Made by a program: the position numbers and the translations under genes. Below the pieces are notes generated by a model. It worked only from the letters and a program-made list of their open reading frames with translations. It had not been told where the DNA came from and did no database searches. From Cryptosporangium minutisporangium (lineage in GTDB: Bacteria; Actinomycetota; Actinomycetes; Mycobacteriales; Cryptosporangiaceae), in contig NZ_BAAAYN010000066.1 in NCBI RefSeq assembly GCF_039536245.1, positions 28,400 through 92,399 on the forward strand: a stretch of DNA of 64,000 bases, written 5' to 3'. This document shows positions 36,746 through 44,220 of this stretch, piece by piece. Every line of letters starts with the position of its first letter. The stretch's first letter is position 1.

Positions 36746-37663
36746 TCACTTAGCTCGACCCGTCGCGACGATCATCGCGTCGTGTCCGTCCCGCAGTGCC
36801 CCGTCATCGGCGCCGTAGGGCACCCGCACGATGTCCAGGTCGAGGGCGATGCGATCGAACGCCAGTCGGACGATGTCCTCATCGACCGGGCAGGCGGGGA
36901 ACAGCACGCCGTCGACCTTGTAGCCGTGAGACTTCTCCATGAACGCGGCAGCGAACGGAGCGCTGGGCCGCAAGGAACGGATGAACCTCTCCAACGCGGC
37001 TTTGAACTCTGCTTCGTCGGTGGACATGGACTCCGCTACGAAGAACATCGTACCGATGTCGTACTTCGCGGGCGGAAGATCGAACAGGTCGCCCTGGATC
37101 ACTTCGGCTTTCGCGGCAAAATCGCGCTTGGGGTGTGATACTTGCGCATAATGTCCGATAGGACTCATCCGGTCCCAGAACCGCAGCCAATTGTCGTCGA
37201 ACCCGCCCTGCTGGCCGTTCAACCAGGCCACGTTCGCCGCGCCACGCTCGAAAAGGTGCACGTTCGCCACGAAGGGCAACATCATGAGCGCCGGGTACAG
37301 ATTGGCACCGGATCCGACATCTACCGCCGTAGCGTTCGGCGACAGCAGGGTCTGACCGACGGAACGCTCGAAGAAGCCGGTGCAGTGCTCAATTATCTTG
37401 CCGTCGTCGTGCCGGACGGTGCGATAGTTGTCGTCGATATACGGCTCGGGATGGAAGCTATCCCAGTCAACATCAGCATTCAGTGTCCACCCGTCGAGCG
37501 ATAGGTCGCCCGAGACACCGAGGGTGGTCTCGGCCACCGGAAGCGAGCTAGGGAAGGGCTCCAGAGCGACACCGCTGGTGTGATTCACCTTCGCAGTGAG
37601 TACTCTCGAACGTCCCGCAGACTCTGCGAGATCAAGAGTTTTTACAACATCGTTACCCGACAC
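36746..37663 (-). CDS. SCO2525-like SAM-dependent methyltransferase
   Basis: A 305-residue NNMT/PNMT/TEMT-like methyltransferase and first gene of the cassette. After an ~60-residue N-terminal extension comes WDSFHPEPYIDDNYRTV, motif I AVDVGSGANLYPALMMLPF, KYDIGTMFFVAESMST and SLRPSAPFAAAFMEKSHGYK. About half of the residues in the core match the second copy at 31035-31784. The extension is absent from that copy. GTG start with GGAG seven bases upstream. Substrate unknown; the conserved tyrosines would suit a small amine. Confidence 0.78.
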   Translation of the reverse strand: MSGNDVVKTLDLAESAGRSRVLTAKVNHTSGVALEPFPSSLPVAETTLGVSGDLSLDGWTLNADVDWDSFHPEPYIDDNYRTVRHDDGKIIEHCTGFFERSVGQTLLSPNATAVDVGSGANLYPALMMLPFVANVHLFERGAANVAWLNGQQGGFDDNWLRFWDRMSPIGHYAQVSHPKRDFAAKAEVIQGDLFDLPPAKYDIGTMFFVAESMSTDEAEFKAALERFIRSLRPSAPFAAAFMEKSHGYKVDGVLFPACPVDEDIVRLAFDRIALDLDIVRVPYGADDGALRDGHDAMIVATGRAK

Positions 37664-38038
37664 TTAAATCTCCAGGGACACAGTCGCGACCGACAGCACG
37701 CGAAGCGGCGCGCCAGTATCGCATGCACGGGCATCGGCACGTGCACCGCCTCCACAGAGGACAGGATGCCGCCCGGGCGCGTGAACGACAGTGCCGCAGC
37801 TAACTGCCGATTTGTTTGAATAACGTCAGTAGCGCTGGGCATATCGGCGCTAAGCGTAGATCCTCCCCTCGATGATCCCCAACAGCATCATCGTCTTCCT
37901 TGGAGAGGATATGACGCATTTCGACGCGTCAAACAGGCCGTCCGAGACACCTCGGTAACATCCCGACGCAGCGATCCGCCTCGCCATCGTCGCCGGGCGG
38001 CACCTACCGGGCCGCCGCCCGCATCCCTGGCACGGCGC
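37664..38038. other. Intergenic region upstream of the SCO2525-like operon
   Basis: These 375 bases lie between the operon start and a GNAT gene stop. They should hold the operon promoter; the first ~150 bases contain several AT-richer patches (for example near 37815). A 15-codon open frame with GGAGAGG and ATG at 37911-37958 is present on the plus strand but has no other support. Confidence 0.4.
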
Positions 38039-38569
38039 TCATCCCACTCTGGACGGTTCGGAACGTGTGTTGGTCAGACGTAACTTCATGAGGAGCCGGT
38101 CCTCGCCCTCACCGAAGTGATTCCGGAGCTTCCCGACTTGTTCGTAGCCGAGCTTCTCGTAGAGACGAAGAGCAGTGGTATTGGCCGGATCGACGGTCAG
38201 CACGGGTTGCTCCAAACCTTTCCCAGCGAGAAAGGCTTCGGCCTCGGCCGTCAGATTGCTTCCTATTCCCCGTCGTTGGTGATCCGGGTGAACACCCAGC
38301 GAAAGAATCCATCCGCGCGGTTCGACGTCTTGGCCGACCACGGCAATGATGTAGCCAACCACCTCTCGTGCACGTTCGGCCACCAGGAAACCCCCTGCGA
38401 AGATGTCCAGCGCCTGGACGAAAAAGAATTGGGGATACAGGTCGTGGCCCGAAAATGCTGCGCTGTCGACCCTTCCGACCGAGGGAAGGTCGTCGCGGTC
38501 GCATCGGCGGATAACGTACTCCGGCGGAAGCGGTGGAAGACTCGGAACCGACTGGTCTACGTGTGCCAC
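38039..38569 (-). CDS. GNAT-family N-acetyltransferase (RimI-like)
   Basis: A 176-residue acetyltransferase. Motif A for acetyl-CoA, LGVHPDHQRRGIGSNLTAEAE, is clear, followed by the RimI-like NTTALRLYEKLGYEQVGK. It probably N-acetylates a protein or a small amine. GTG start with GAGGAG at longer-than-usual spacing. Stand-alone gene. Confidence 0.88.
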   Translation of the reverse strand: MAHVDQSVPSLPPLPPEYVIRRCDRDDLPSVGRVDSAAFSGHDLYPQFFFVQALDIFAGGFLVAERAREVVGYIIAVVGQDVEPRGWILSLGVHPDHQRRGIGSNLTAEAEAFLAGKGLEQPVLTVDPANTTALRLYEKLGYEQVGKLRNHFGEGEDRLLMKLRLTNTRSEPSRVG

Positions 38570-38772
38570 TCTCTGCTCTTCTCCTCACGGCTGGAGCGGT
38601 GCGGAAATCGGCGGAGTACAAGATGCTACCCGTGACCAACGTGGAGGGTGCCAATTCCGCCTCATTCGGTTCTCTTGGGGCAGCGGTGACACGCGTTTCT
38701 GAATCGCGTCGAACATCGACTCGTCGGATTGCAGTGTCGCGATGTCCTCGTTCTAGGAGCGCGCTTTTCGTG

Positions 38773-39273
38773 CTAGTCCCGCTGGGCGCGGGCCGCCCGT
38801 AGCGGGGTGTCCAGCCCGGCGGCCACCCGACCGGCCAGCGTGGCGAGCGTCCTCAGTTCGTCCTCGGTGAGCATCGAGAACCACTCGGCCACTGCCGCGT
38901 GGTCGGCGGTGTCGCGGCCTCGCCAGTACTCCGCATTCTTCTCGGTCGTGGCCAAACGCCGCCGCCGCCGGTCCGCCGGATCGGACTCGCTGGTCAGCCA
39001 TCCTTTCCGTTCCAGCGACGCGACGAGCTGGGCGACGTTCTGATGTGTCGTCCCCAGCGCCGCGGCCGCTTCGCCGAGTGTCGGCGTGCCGAGTGCGCTG
39101 ACCGCGGTGAGCAGCGCCGCCTGCTGCGACGTCACGCCGTCGGCACGCAGCCGGGCGTCCATCAGGTAGCGCAGACGCTGCGCGGCCAGCAGCAGCGTAC
39201 GGAAGGCCCGGACCGACGGCGGGAGGCCTGCGCCGGTCCCGATCTCGAAGGGCGACTGTGCATCAGAAGGCAT
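38773..39273 (-). CDS. MarR-family regulator, apparently leaderless
   Basis: A 166-residue winged-helix regulator. HTH TLGEAAAALGTTHQNVAQLVASLERKG and wing SESDPADRRRRRL are evident. The ATG at 39273 follows TAATAT by seven bases without Shine-Dalgarno, so the mRNA should start at the ATG. A perfect 14-bp palindrome overlaps that -10, implying self-repression. It is divergent from a small methyltransferase-like membrane gene. Confidence 0.85.
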   Translation of the reverse strand: MPSDAQSPFEIGTGAGLPPSVRAFRTLLLAAQRLRYLMDARLRADGVTSQQAALLTAVSALGTPTLGEAAAALGTTHQNVAQLVASLERKGWLTSESDPADRRRRRLATTEKNAEYWRGRDTADHAAVAEWFSMLTEDELRTLATLAGRVAAGLDTPLRAARAQRD

Positions 39274-39274
39274 T

Positions 39275-39288
39275 GGTAATATATTACC
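39275..39288. promoter_or_regulatory. MarR operator over leaderless promoter
   Basis: GGTAATATATTACC, a perfect 14-bp palindrome just upstream of the MarR start codon, includes the TAATAT -10 sequence of the minus strand. Confidence 0.65.
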
Positions 39289-39361
39289 TATCTAGCCGCG
39301 ATGGCTCGTAGAGGGGCGTCTCCCATGATCGGCCTTCCCCCGCACGCACGGCCCGGTCGTC

Positions 39362-39865
39362 ATGCGTAGCCGCGCTGCCGCCGCCGGCAGCGCACTGTTC
39401 TTCGCTCTCGCCCCTGGCACGGTCGCCGGCCTGGCGCCCTGGGCACTCACCGGCTGGGACGCGGGCGCGGCCCCGATCGCGGTGCGGTGGCTCGGCGCCA
39501 TCCTCGTCGTAGCCGGCGCAGCGGTCCTGCTGCAGGCGTTCGCACGCTTCGTCCGTGAAGGCCTGGGTACGCCTGCCCCGGTGGCGCCCACGGCACACCT
39601 GGTCGTCGGCGGGCTCTACCGATACGTGCGCAATCCGATGTACCTCGCGGTCGTGGCGACGATCCTGGGCCAGGCGCTGCTCCTGTGGCGTCCGGTATTG
39701 GTGGCGTACGCGGCGGTGGTGGCTGCGACGACCGCCGCGTTCGTGCGGGGTTACGAGGAGCCGACGCTCCGGCGCCAGTTCGGTGGCGACTACGACGCGT
39801 ACCGAGCCGCCGTACCCGGCTGGTGGCCCCGCCGCACGCCCTGGCCCGGCTCCACCGGCAGCTAG
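39362..39865 (+). CDS. Isoprenylcysteine-carboxyl-methyltransferase-like membrane protein
   Basis: A 167-residue protein with three or four membrane helices and the ICMT/PEMT-family C-terminal signature VVGGLYRYVRNPMYLAV, then YEEPTLRRQFGGDYDAYRAAVP. These residues bind SAM; the substrate in bacteria is usually a lipid or unknown. No good ribosome site precedes the ATG. It is divergent from the MarR gene and could be its target. Its stop overlaps the VOC gene end by four bases. Confidence 0.8.
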   Translation: MRSRAAAAGSALFFALAPGTVAGLAPWALTGWDAGAAPIAVRWLGAILVVAGAAVLLQAFARFVREGLGTPAPVAPTAHLVVGGLYRYVRNPMYLAVVATILGQALLLWRPVLVAYAAVVAATTAAFVRGYEEPTLRRQFGGDYDAYRAAVPGWWPRRTPWPGSTGS

Positions 39866-40263
39866 CGCGGGTCGGGGCCCAGCAGGTCCCAGCGGTTGCC
39901 GGCGATGTCCACGAAGACCACCACGCGCCCGTACGGCTCGTCCCGCGGCTCACCGACGAACTCCACGCCGGCCGCGCACATGCGTTCGTAGTGCGCGTCG
40001 AAGTCGTCGACCCGGAGGAAGAAGCCGACGCGTCCGGCCACCTGGTCGCCGATCGCGGCGGCCTGCCGCTCGCCGTCGGCCTGCGCGAGCAGGATGCCGG
40101 TCCGTGCACCGGGTGGCCGGACCACCACCCAACGCTTCGGGCGGCCGCCGTGGGTCATCACGGCCGGTGAGTCCTCGACCAGTTCGAAGCCGAGCACCGT
40201 GGTGAAGAACTCGATCGCCGGGTCGTACTGCTCGACGACGATCGTGAAGGACTCGATGTGCAC
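39862..40263 (-). CDS. VOC-family (glyoxalase/bleomycin-resistance-like) protein
   Basis: A 133-residue vicinal-oxygen-chelate protein with two beta-alpha-beta modules. MHIESFTIVVEQYDPAIEFFTTVLGF at the start and FVDIAGNRWDLLGP at the end place metal ligands at His2 and the C-terminal Asp/Asn region. The reaction cannot be predicted. GTG start at 40263, nine bases from the SDR stop, suggesting one operon. Confidence 0.87.
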   Translation of the reverse strand: MHIESFTIVVEQYDPAIEFFTTVLGFELVEDSPAVMTHGGRPKRWVVVRPPGARTGILLAQADGERQAAAIGDQVAGRVGFFLRVDDFDAHYERMCAAGVEFVGEPRDEPYGRVVVFVDIAGNRWDLLGPDPR

Positions 40264-40272
40264 GTCCGCAGC

Positions 40273-41082
40273 CTACGACCGCGCCGCAGCCAGGATCTCC
40301 TCGGTGAGATCCATCAGCCGCTCGGCCTCCGCCGGATCGAGCGTCGGCAGTGTCAGCGGAAGCCGCCGCCCGCGGTCCACCGCGATCAGCGGCTCCGACG
40401 GCGGATCCTCGACGAAGTGCTGGATCGGCCCGATCGCCTTCTCGACCGGCTGCGCCGCTACCGCCGCCGTGACCGCCAACAGCCCACGCAGTACCCGGGG
40501 CAGCGCGCTGCGGTCGCCGCTACGGGTGAACCCGGGGTGGTACAGCACGTACCGGGCTCGGCTCCCGGCTCGGGCGGCGAATCCGACGCCGAGCAGGTCG
40601 TTCGCCCGGCCTGCCTGGAGCTGAGCGCGGACCATCGAGTACCGCCCGGTGAGCTGTGGGTCGTCCCAGTTGACCGAGCCTCTCGTCACCCCGACCCCGG
40701 CGACGTTCACGATCACCGGCGACGACGACCGCTCCAGCGCCGGGGCAAGGCCGAAGCTGAGCAGATACCGGCTGAGGTAGTACAGCGCGAACGTCCGCTC
40801 CAGGCCCTCAGCCGTCTCGATCCGCTCCGGCGCGACCGCGTTGGCGAACAGCGCGAGCGCGTCCACCACTTCGCACCGGGCGGAGATCTCGTCGATGGCC
40901 AGCCGTGTCTCGGCCACGCTGGACAGGTCGACCGGCAGGAACTCGACGAGGCCACCGGCGAGCGACTCGCCACGCTGCCGGTTTCGTCCGAGCACGACGA
41001 CTCGGTCGCCGCGCTTCGCCCGTTCCAGAGTCAATGCGCGGCCCATTCCGTTGGTGCCGCCGCCAATTACCACTGTGCGCAT
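40273..41082 (-). CDS. Short-chain dehydrogenase/reductase
   Basis: A 269-residue Rossmann enzyme. TVVIGGGTNGMGRALTLERA holds the TGxxxGxG-like cofactor loop (GGGTNGMG) and VLGRNR suggests NADP(H). The canonical Ser-Tyr-Lys triad is not clear: the YxxxK motif is absent at the usual place (GRYSMVRAQLQ instead), so activity may be altered. The ATG at 41082 has GGAGGAC upstream. It is divergent from an HxlR regulator that probably controls it. Confidence 0.82.
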   Translation of the reverse strand: MRTVVIGGGTNGMGRALTLERAKRGDRVVVLGRNRQRGESLAGGLVEFLPVDLSSVAETRLAIDEISARCEVVDALALFANAVAPERIETAEGLERTFALYYLSRYLLSFGLAPALERSSSPVIVNVAGVGVTRGSVNWDDPQLTGRYSMVRAQLQAGRANDLLGVGFAARAGSRARYVLYHPGFTRSGDRSALPRVLRGLLAVTAAVAAQPVEKAIGPIQHFVEDPPSEPLIAVDRGRRLPLTLPTLDPAEAERLMDLTEEILAAARS

Positions 41083-41159
41083 GCCGTCCTCCACCACCGG
41101 GGTTCCGTGATGGACTCGATCCTGCGGGGATGCTTCGGCGACCGGAAGAAGGCACTTCG

Positions 41160-41618
41160 ATGTCCACTGCGAACACCGGTGTGCGCGCCGTGCTGCCCAG
41201 TCCGGTGCCCTCGGACGAGTACGAGCAGTGCCCGGTCACCGACGTGGCGCGTCGACTGGGTGACAAGTGGACCCTGCTCGTGCTGGTGCTGCTCGGTCAG
41301 CGGCCGTACCGGTTCAACGAACTGCACCGAACGATCGACGGGCTCAGCCAGCGCATGCTCACCCGGACGCTGCGCACCCTGGAGACCGACGGGCTGGTTG
41401 ACCGCGAAGTCTTCCCGACGCTACCGCCGACGGTGGAGTACCGCCTGACGCCGCTCGGCACGACGCTGCTCGGGCCGATCTCCGCCCTCGCCGACTGGGC
41501 GGTCGCCCACCACGCCGACCTCACCGCGGCCCGGGAGCGCGCAGCCGGTGATCGGCGTCCGCAGACCGACTCCGACCCCACCGCAACGGCGGCGCGGGAA
41601 GTCCGTCGGACTCCCTGA
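41160..41618 (+). CDS. HxlR-family transcriptional regulator
   Basis: A 152-residue HxlR/MarR-type regulator. CPVTDVARRLGDKWTLLVL contains the family Cys that often senses redox or quinones, and FNELHRTIDGLSQRMLTRTL is the DNA-binding helix pair. Divergent from the SDR gene by 77 bases. The last ~33 codons overlap the 3' end of the opposite-strand gene by 98 bases. ATG with GAAGAAGG. Confidence 0.88.
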   Translation: MSTANTGVRAVLPSPVPSDEYEQCPVTDVARRLGDKWTLLVLVLLGQRPYRFNELHRTIDGLSQRMLTRTLRTLETDGLVDREVFPTLPPTVEYRLTPLGTTLLGPISALADWAVAHHADLTAARERAAGDRRPQTDSDPTATAAREVRRTP

Positions 41619-42237
41619 GAATCGACGCGGTCAGCGCCATCAGGTCGACGATCGAGTGCGCTTGGATCGCCAGCACATTTTCGCGGCCAGCGCCGATACC
41701 GAACCCACACTTCGCTCTGCGCACCCGCGGCAACAGCCAGTCGGCGTGCGGGCGATCGACGGCGGCGAAAACGATCGGGTTGTACGACCAGGCGTCGTCG
41801 CCCATATGGCCACGACAGCTCGCCGCCGGAATGCAGCCGATCGCGGCCAGGGCGAAGGAGAGGCCCGCTACCCCGACCTCCAGCCCGCCGAGGTGCAGCG
41901 AGGTGAGGTCCACCTGCTCGGCGAGAAGCGCGACGGCCGCCTCGTCGTCCGCATCGGTGGACGGGTCGTGGGTCTCCAGGACGCGCGCGAGCCGATCGAA
42001 CTGCTGCGCATTCGGCGAGAGGACGTCGAGCGCCGCGACGGCCGCCTGCTCACTCGCGGCCACGGCGGCGGCGTCCTCGCGGGTCACGTCGTAGAGGGAC
42101 CAGACGCCGCGGAAGTATCCGATGCCCTCGCCGAGCATTTCTTCCTTCGCCGGCATCCAGTACTGCGCGGCGGCGGGCAGCTCGGGCACGATCCCGGCTT
42201 CGACGTCGACGTGCGGTATCACCCGCCAATGATCCAC
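41521..42237 (-). CDS. Hypothetical protein with ASCRGH motif
   Basis: A 238-residue soluble protein of no recognised family. It contains a conserved-looking ASCRGHMGDDAWSYNPIVFAA segment (quoted here only in part as a motif) and later LLPRVRRAKCGFGIGAGRENV. The Cys and His could bind metal. The C-terminal 30 residues are Arg/Pro-rich and overlap the HxlR gene, so the true protein may end earlier if a frameshift exists. GTG start, weak ribosome site. Confidence 0.5.
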   Translation of the reverse strand: MDHWRVIPHVDVEAGIVPELPAAAQYWMPAKEEMLGEGIGYFRGVWSLYDVTREDAAAVAASEQAAVAALDVLSPNAQQFDRLARVLETHDPSTDADDEAAVALLAEQVDLTSLHLGGLEVGVAGLSFALAAIGCIPAASCRGHMGDDAWSYNPIVFAAVDRPHADWLLPRVRRAKCGFGIGAGRENVLAIQAHSIVDLMALTASILRESDGLPAPPLRWGRSRSADADHRLRAPGPR

Positions 42238-42277
42238 GACCGACGGGCCCTGGAGTCAGCTGGTGCGATCGGTGCGG

Positions 42278-42865
42278 TCAGCGCGTCGAGATAGCGCCGA
42301 GGGCCGCGTCGATGGCGTCGTCGAGCCGACTGGGGTCTCGCTCCGCCCGGGCGACGACGTGCAGGCCTTGCAGCAAGGCGAGCAGCATCCGGGCGTGGGC
42401 ACCACAGTCGACATCGCCGCGGATCTCGCCCGCCCGTTGAGCCGTGGTCAGCGCCTTCTCGATTCCCGATTCCAGCGCACCGAAGGCCCGCTGCACGATG
42501 CGACCGGCATCCTCGTCGGCGGGAAGCACCTCCGTGGACGTGTTGCCGAGCATGCAGCCACGGCCCGGGGTGGAGCGAGCGCCCTCGAGCGCGTCGGTCA
42601 GCAATTGGCGCACGCCGGAGAGCGCCGACCCGTCCGTCCGGAGCTCTGCCGCCTCGCGCGCCTCCTCGGCGTAGGTCTCGAGGGCCCGCAGGAACAGTGC
42701 GTGCTTGCCGCCGAAGGCCGCGTGGAGACTCCCGGGCAGGACACCTAGCTCGTCCTTGAGGTCGCGCATCGACGTGCCGGCATAACCGCGCCGCCAGAAG
42801 ACCTCCTTGGCGTGGCTGATGACCTCGGTGTCGTCGAACGAACGCGGTCGACCGGTGACTGCCAT
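42278..42865 (-). CDS. TetR-family transcriptional regulator
   Basis: A 195-residue TetR protein of the AcrR/TetR_C_11-like type. HTH: ISHAKEVFWRRGYAGTSMRDL then LPGSLHAAFGGKHALFLRAL. A CML pair in the ligand domain (GRGCMLGNTSTE) is typical of this subgroup. Divergent from a DHFR-fold reductase, with two near-identical operator half-site pairs between them. ATG start. Confidence 0.88.
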   Translation of the reverse strand: MAVTGRPRSFDDTEVISHAKEVFWRRGYAGTSMRDLKDELGVLPGSLHAAFGGKHALFLRALETYAEEAREAAELRTDGSALSGVRQLLTDALEGARSTPGRGCMLGNTSTEVLPADEDAGRIVQRAFGALESGIEKALTTAQRAGEIRGDVDCGAHARMLLALLQGLHVVARAERDPSRLDDAIDAALGAISTR

Positions 42866-42882
42866 GACGCGATGCTAGGCCA

Positions 42883-42944
42883 CTTCTTGACCACTCGTCC
42901 AAGAAGGGAGTAGCTTCCGGAGCACTTCTTGGTCAGATGGCCAA
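42883..42944. promoter_or_regulatory. Paired TetR operators
   Basis: Two copies of the pattern TTGrYCAnnyGkCCAA at 42887-42902 and 42929-42944; the first extends to 7-bp arms CTTCTTG/CAAGAAG (42883-42906). Centres are 42 bases apart, four helical turns. Confidence 0.65.
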
Positions 42945-42965
42945 AAATTAGCCTCGGAGGACCTC

Positions 42966-43523
42966 GTGGGACGACTCTTTCTGCACATCAACGTGTCGCT
43001 GGACGGCTATGTCAACGACGCCGCCGGCGCGATCGACTGGCACTTCGCGGATGAAGAGTTCCAGCGGTACATCGACGACCTCCTCACCGACATCGGCGGG
43101 ATGGTGTTCGGCCGGGTGGCGTTCGAGGAGTTGGCGGGCTACTGGCCGCACGCCGGGGCGGAAGCGTCGCCGACCCAGGTACGCCGCATGCACGAGTTGC
43201 CGAAGCACGTGCTCTCGCGCAGCCTCCGCAGCAGCGACTGGCACAACTCCCACGTCCTCGGCGACGACCCGGCCGAGGCCATCACTCGGCTGAAGCAGCA
43301 GAGCGGCCAGGACCTAGCGCTCTTCGCCGGCGGCCGAGCGGCCAGCGCCGCGGCCGGACTGGGCGTCGTCGACGAGTACCGCCTGGTCGTCAATCCGGTG
43401 CTGCTCGGCGGCGGCACCCGCCTGTTCGACGGCCCTTACGCCAGGACCGAGCTGCGCCTGACCCGGACGCGGCAGTTCGAATCGGGCGCGCTCCTGCTCG
43501 TGTACGAGCCCGCAGCCGCCTAG
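42966..43523 (+). CDS. Dihydrofolate-reductase-family protein (RibD C-terminal type)
   Basis: A 185-residue RibD_C/DHFR-fold reductase, e.g. LFLHINVSLDGYVND at the start, GGMVFGRVAFEELAGYWP, and LALFAGGRAASAAAGLGVVDEYRL near the NADPH site. Such stand-alone copies are often under TetR control and reduce unknown substrates. GTG with GGAGG at five bases. Probably repressed by the divergent TetR protein. Confidence 0.88.
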   Translation: MGRLFLHINVSLDGYVNDAAGAIDWHFADEEFQRYIDDLLTDIGGMVFGRVAFEELAGYWPHAGAEASPTQVRRMHELPKHVLSRSLRSSDWHNSHVLGDDPAEAITRLKQQSGQDLALFAGGRAASAAAGLGVVDEYRLVVNPVLLGGGTRLFDGPYARTELRLTRTRQFESGALLLVYEPAAA

Positions 43524-43575
43524 CGCTGCACCCTGCGTCGGCGCAGCACGGTATGGCATTTCGCGGGACCGGTCG

Positions 43576-44220
43576 TCACGCCCGAAGGAACGTCAGCACG
43601 GCCCGGACCCGACGGTGTTCGCGGTCGTCGGGTGCCAGGTCGAGCTTCGTGAAGATCGACCGGATGTGTGCCTCCACCGTCTTCACTGCGAGATGCATCT
43701 CGGCCGCGACCGCCGCGTTCGACAGTCCCTGGGCCATCAGCGCGAGCACCGCGCGCTCCCGCTCGGTCAGCTCATCCAACGGGTCGCGTTCTCGCCGCCG
43801 GGCGACCAACCTCGTGACGAGTTCGGGGTCGATCACCGTTTGTCCGCGCGCTATTCGGCGCACGTCGGCGCCGAATGCCGCAAGGTCGGAGACGCGGTCC
43901 TTGAGCAGGTATCCGACTCCGCCGTCGAACTCGGTCAGCAGCCGCAGCGCGTGGTGCACCTCGACGTACTGCGACAACAGCATCAGGCCGACGCCCGGCG
44001 CGAACGCTCGGATCGCTGCGGCTGCCTCGAGTCCCTCCGCGGAGAAACCTGGCGGCATGCGCAAATCGATTATCGCGACGTCGGGCGGCTCCCGCCGCAC
44101 CAGATCGATCAACGTCACGCCGTCCCCGGTCTGTCCCGCCACGGTGAACCCGGTCTCGCGGAGAATCCGTGCCATCCCCTCGCGGAGCAGTACCGCGTCG
44201 TCGGCGAGCATCACGCGCAC
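43576..44220 (-). CDS. NarL/LuxR-type response regulator
   Basis: A 214-residue two-component regulator. The receiver has acidic pocket LADDAV, phosphoacceptor Asp52 (IIDLRMPP) and Lys near residue 105 (YLLKDRVS). The C-terminal LuxR HTH reads LTERERAVLALMAQGLSNAAVAAEM. The GTG start overlaps the kinase stop by 10 bases. It is phosphorylated by the adjacent kinase; targets may include the divergent or neighbouring genes, which is inference. Confidence 0.93.
   Translation of the reverse strand: MRVMLADDAVLLREGMARILRETGFTVAGQTGDGVTLIDLVRREPPDVAIIDLRMPPGFSAEGLEAAAAIRAFAPGVGLMLLSQYVEVHHALRLLTEFDGGVGYLLKDRVSDLAAFGADVRRIARGQTVIDPELVTRLVARRRERDPLDELTERERAVLALMAQGLSNAAVAAEMHLAVKTVEAHIRSIFTKLDLAPDDREHRRVRAVLTFLRA

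Noticed and set aside
37911..37958. 15-codon open frame with a good ribosome site in the cassette's upstream region
   Set aside because: Too short, no similarity and on the strand opposite the operon; mentioned only in the interval description.
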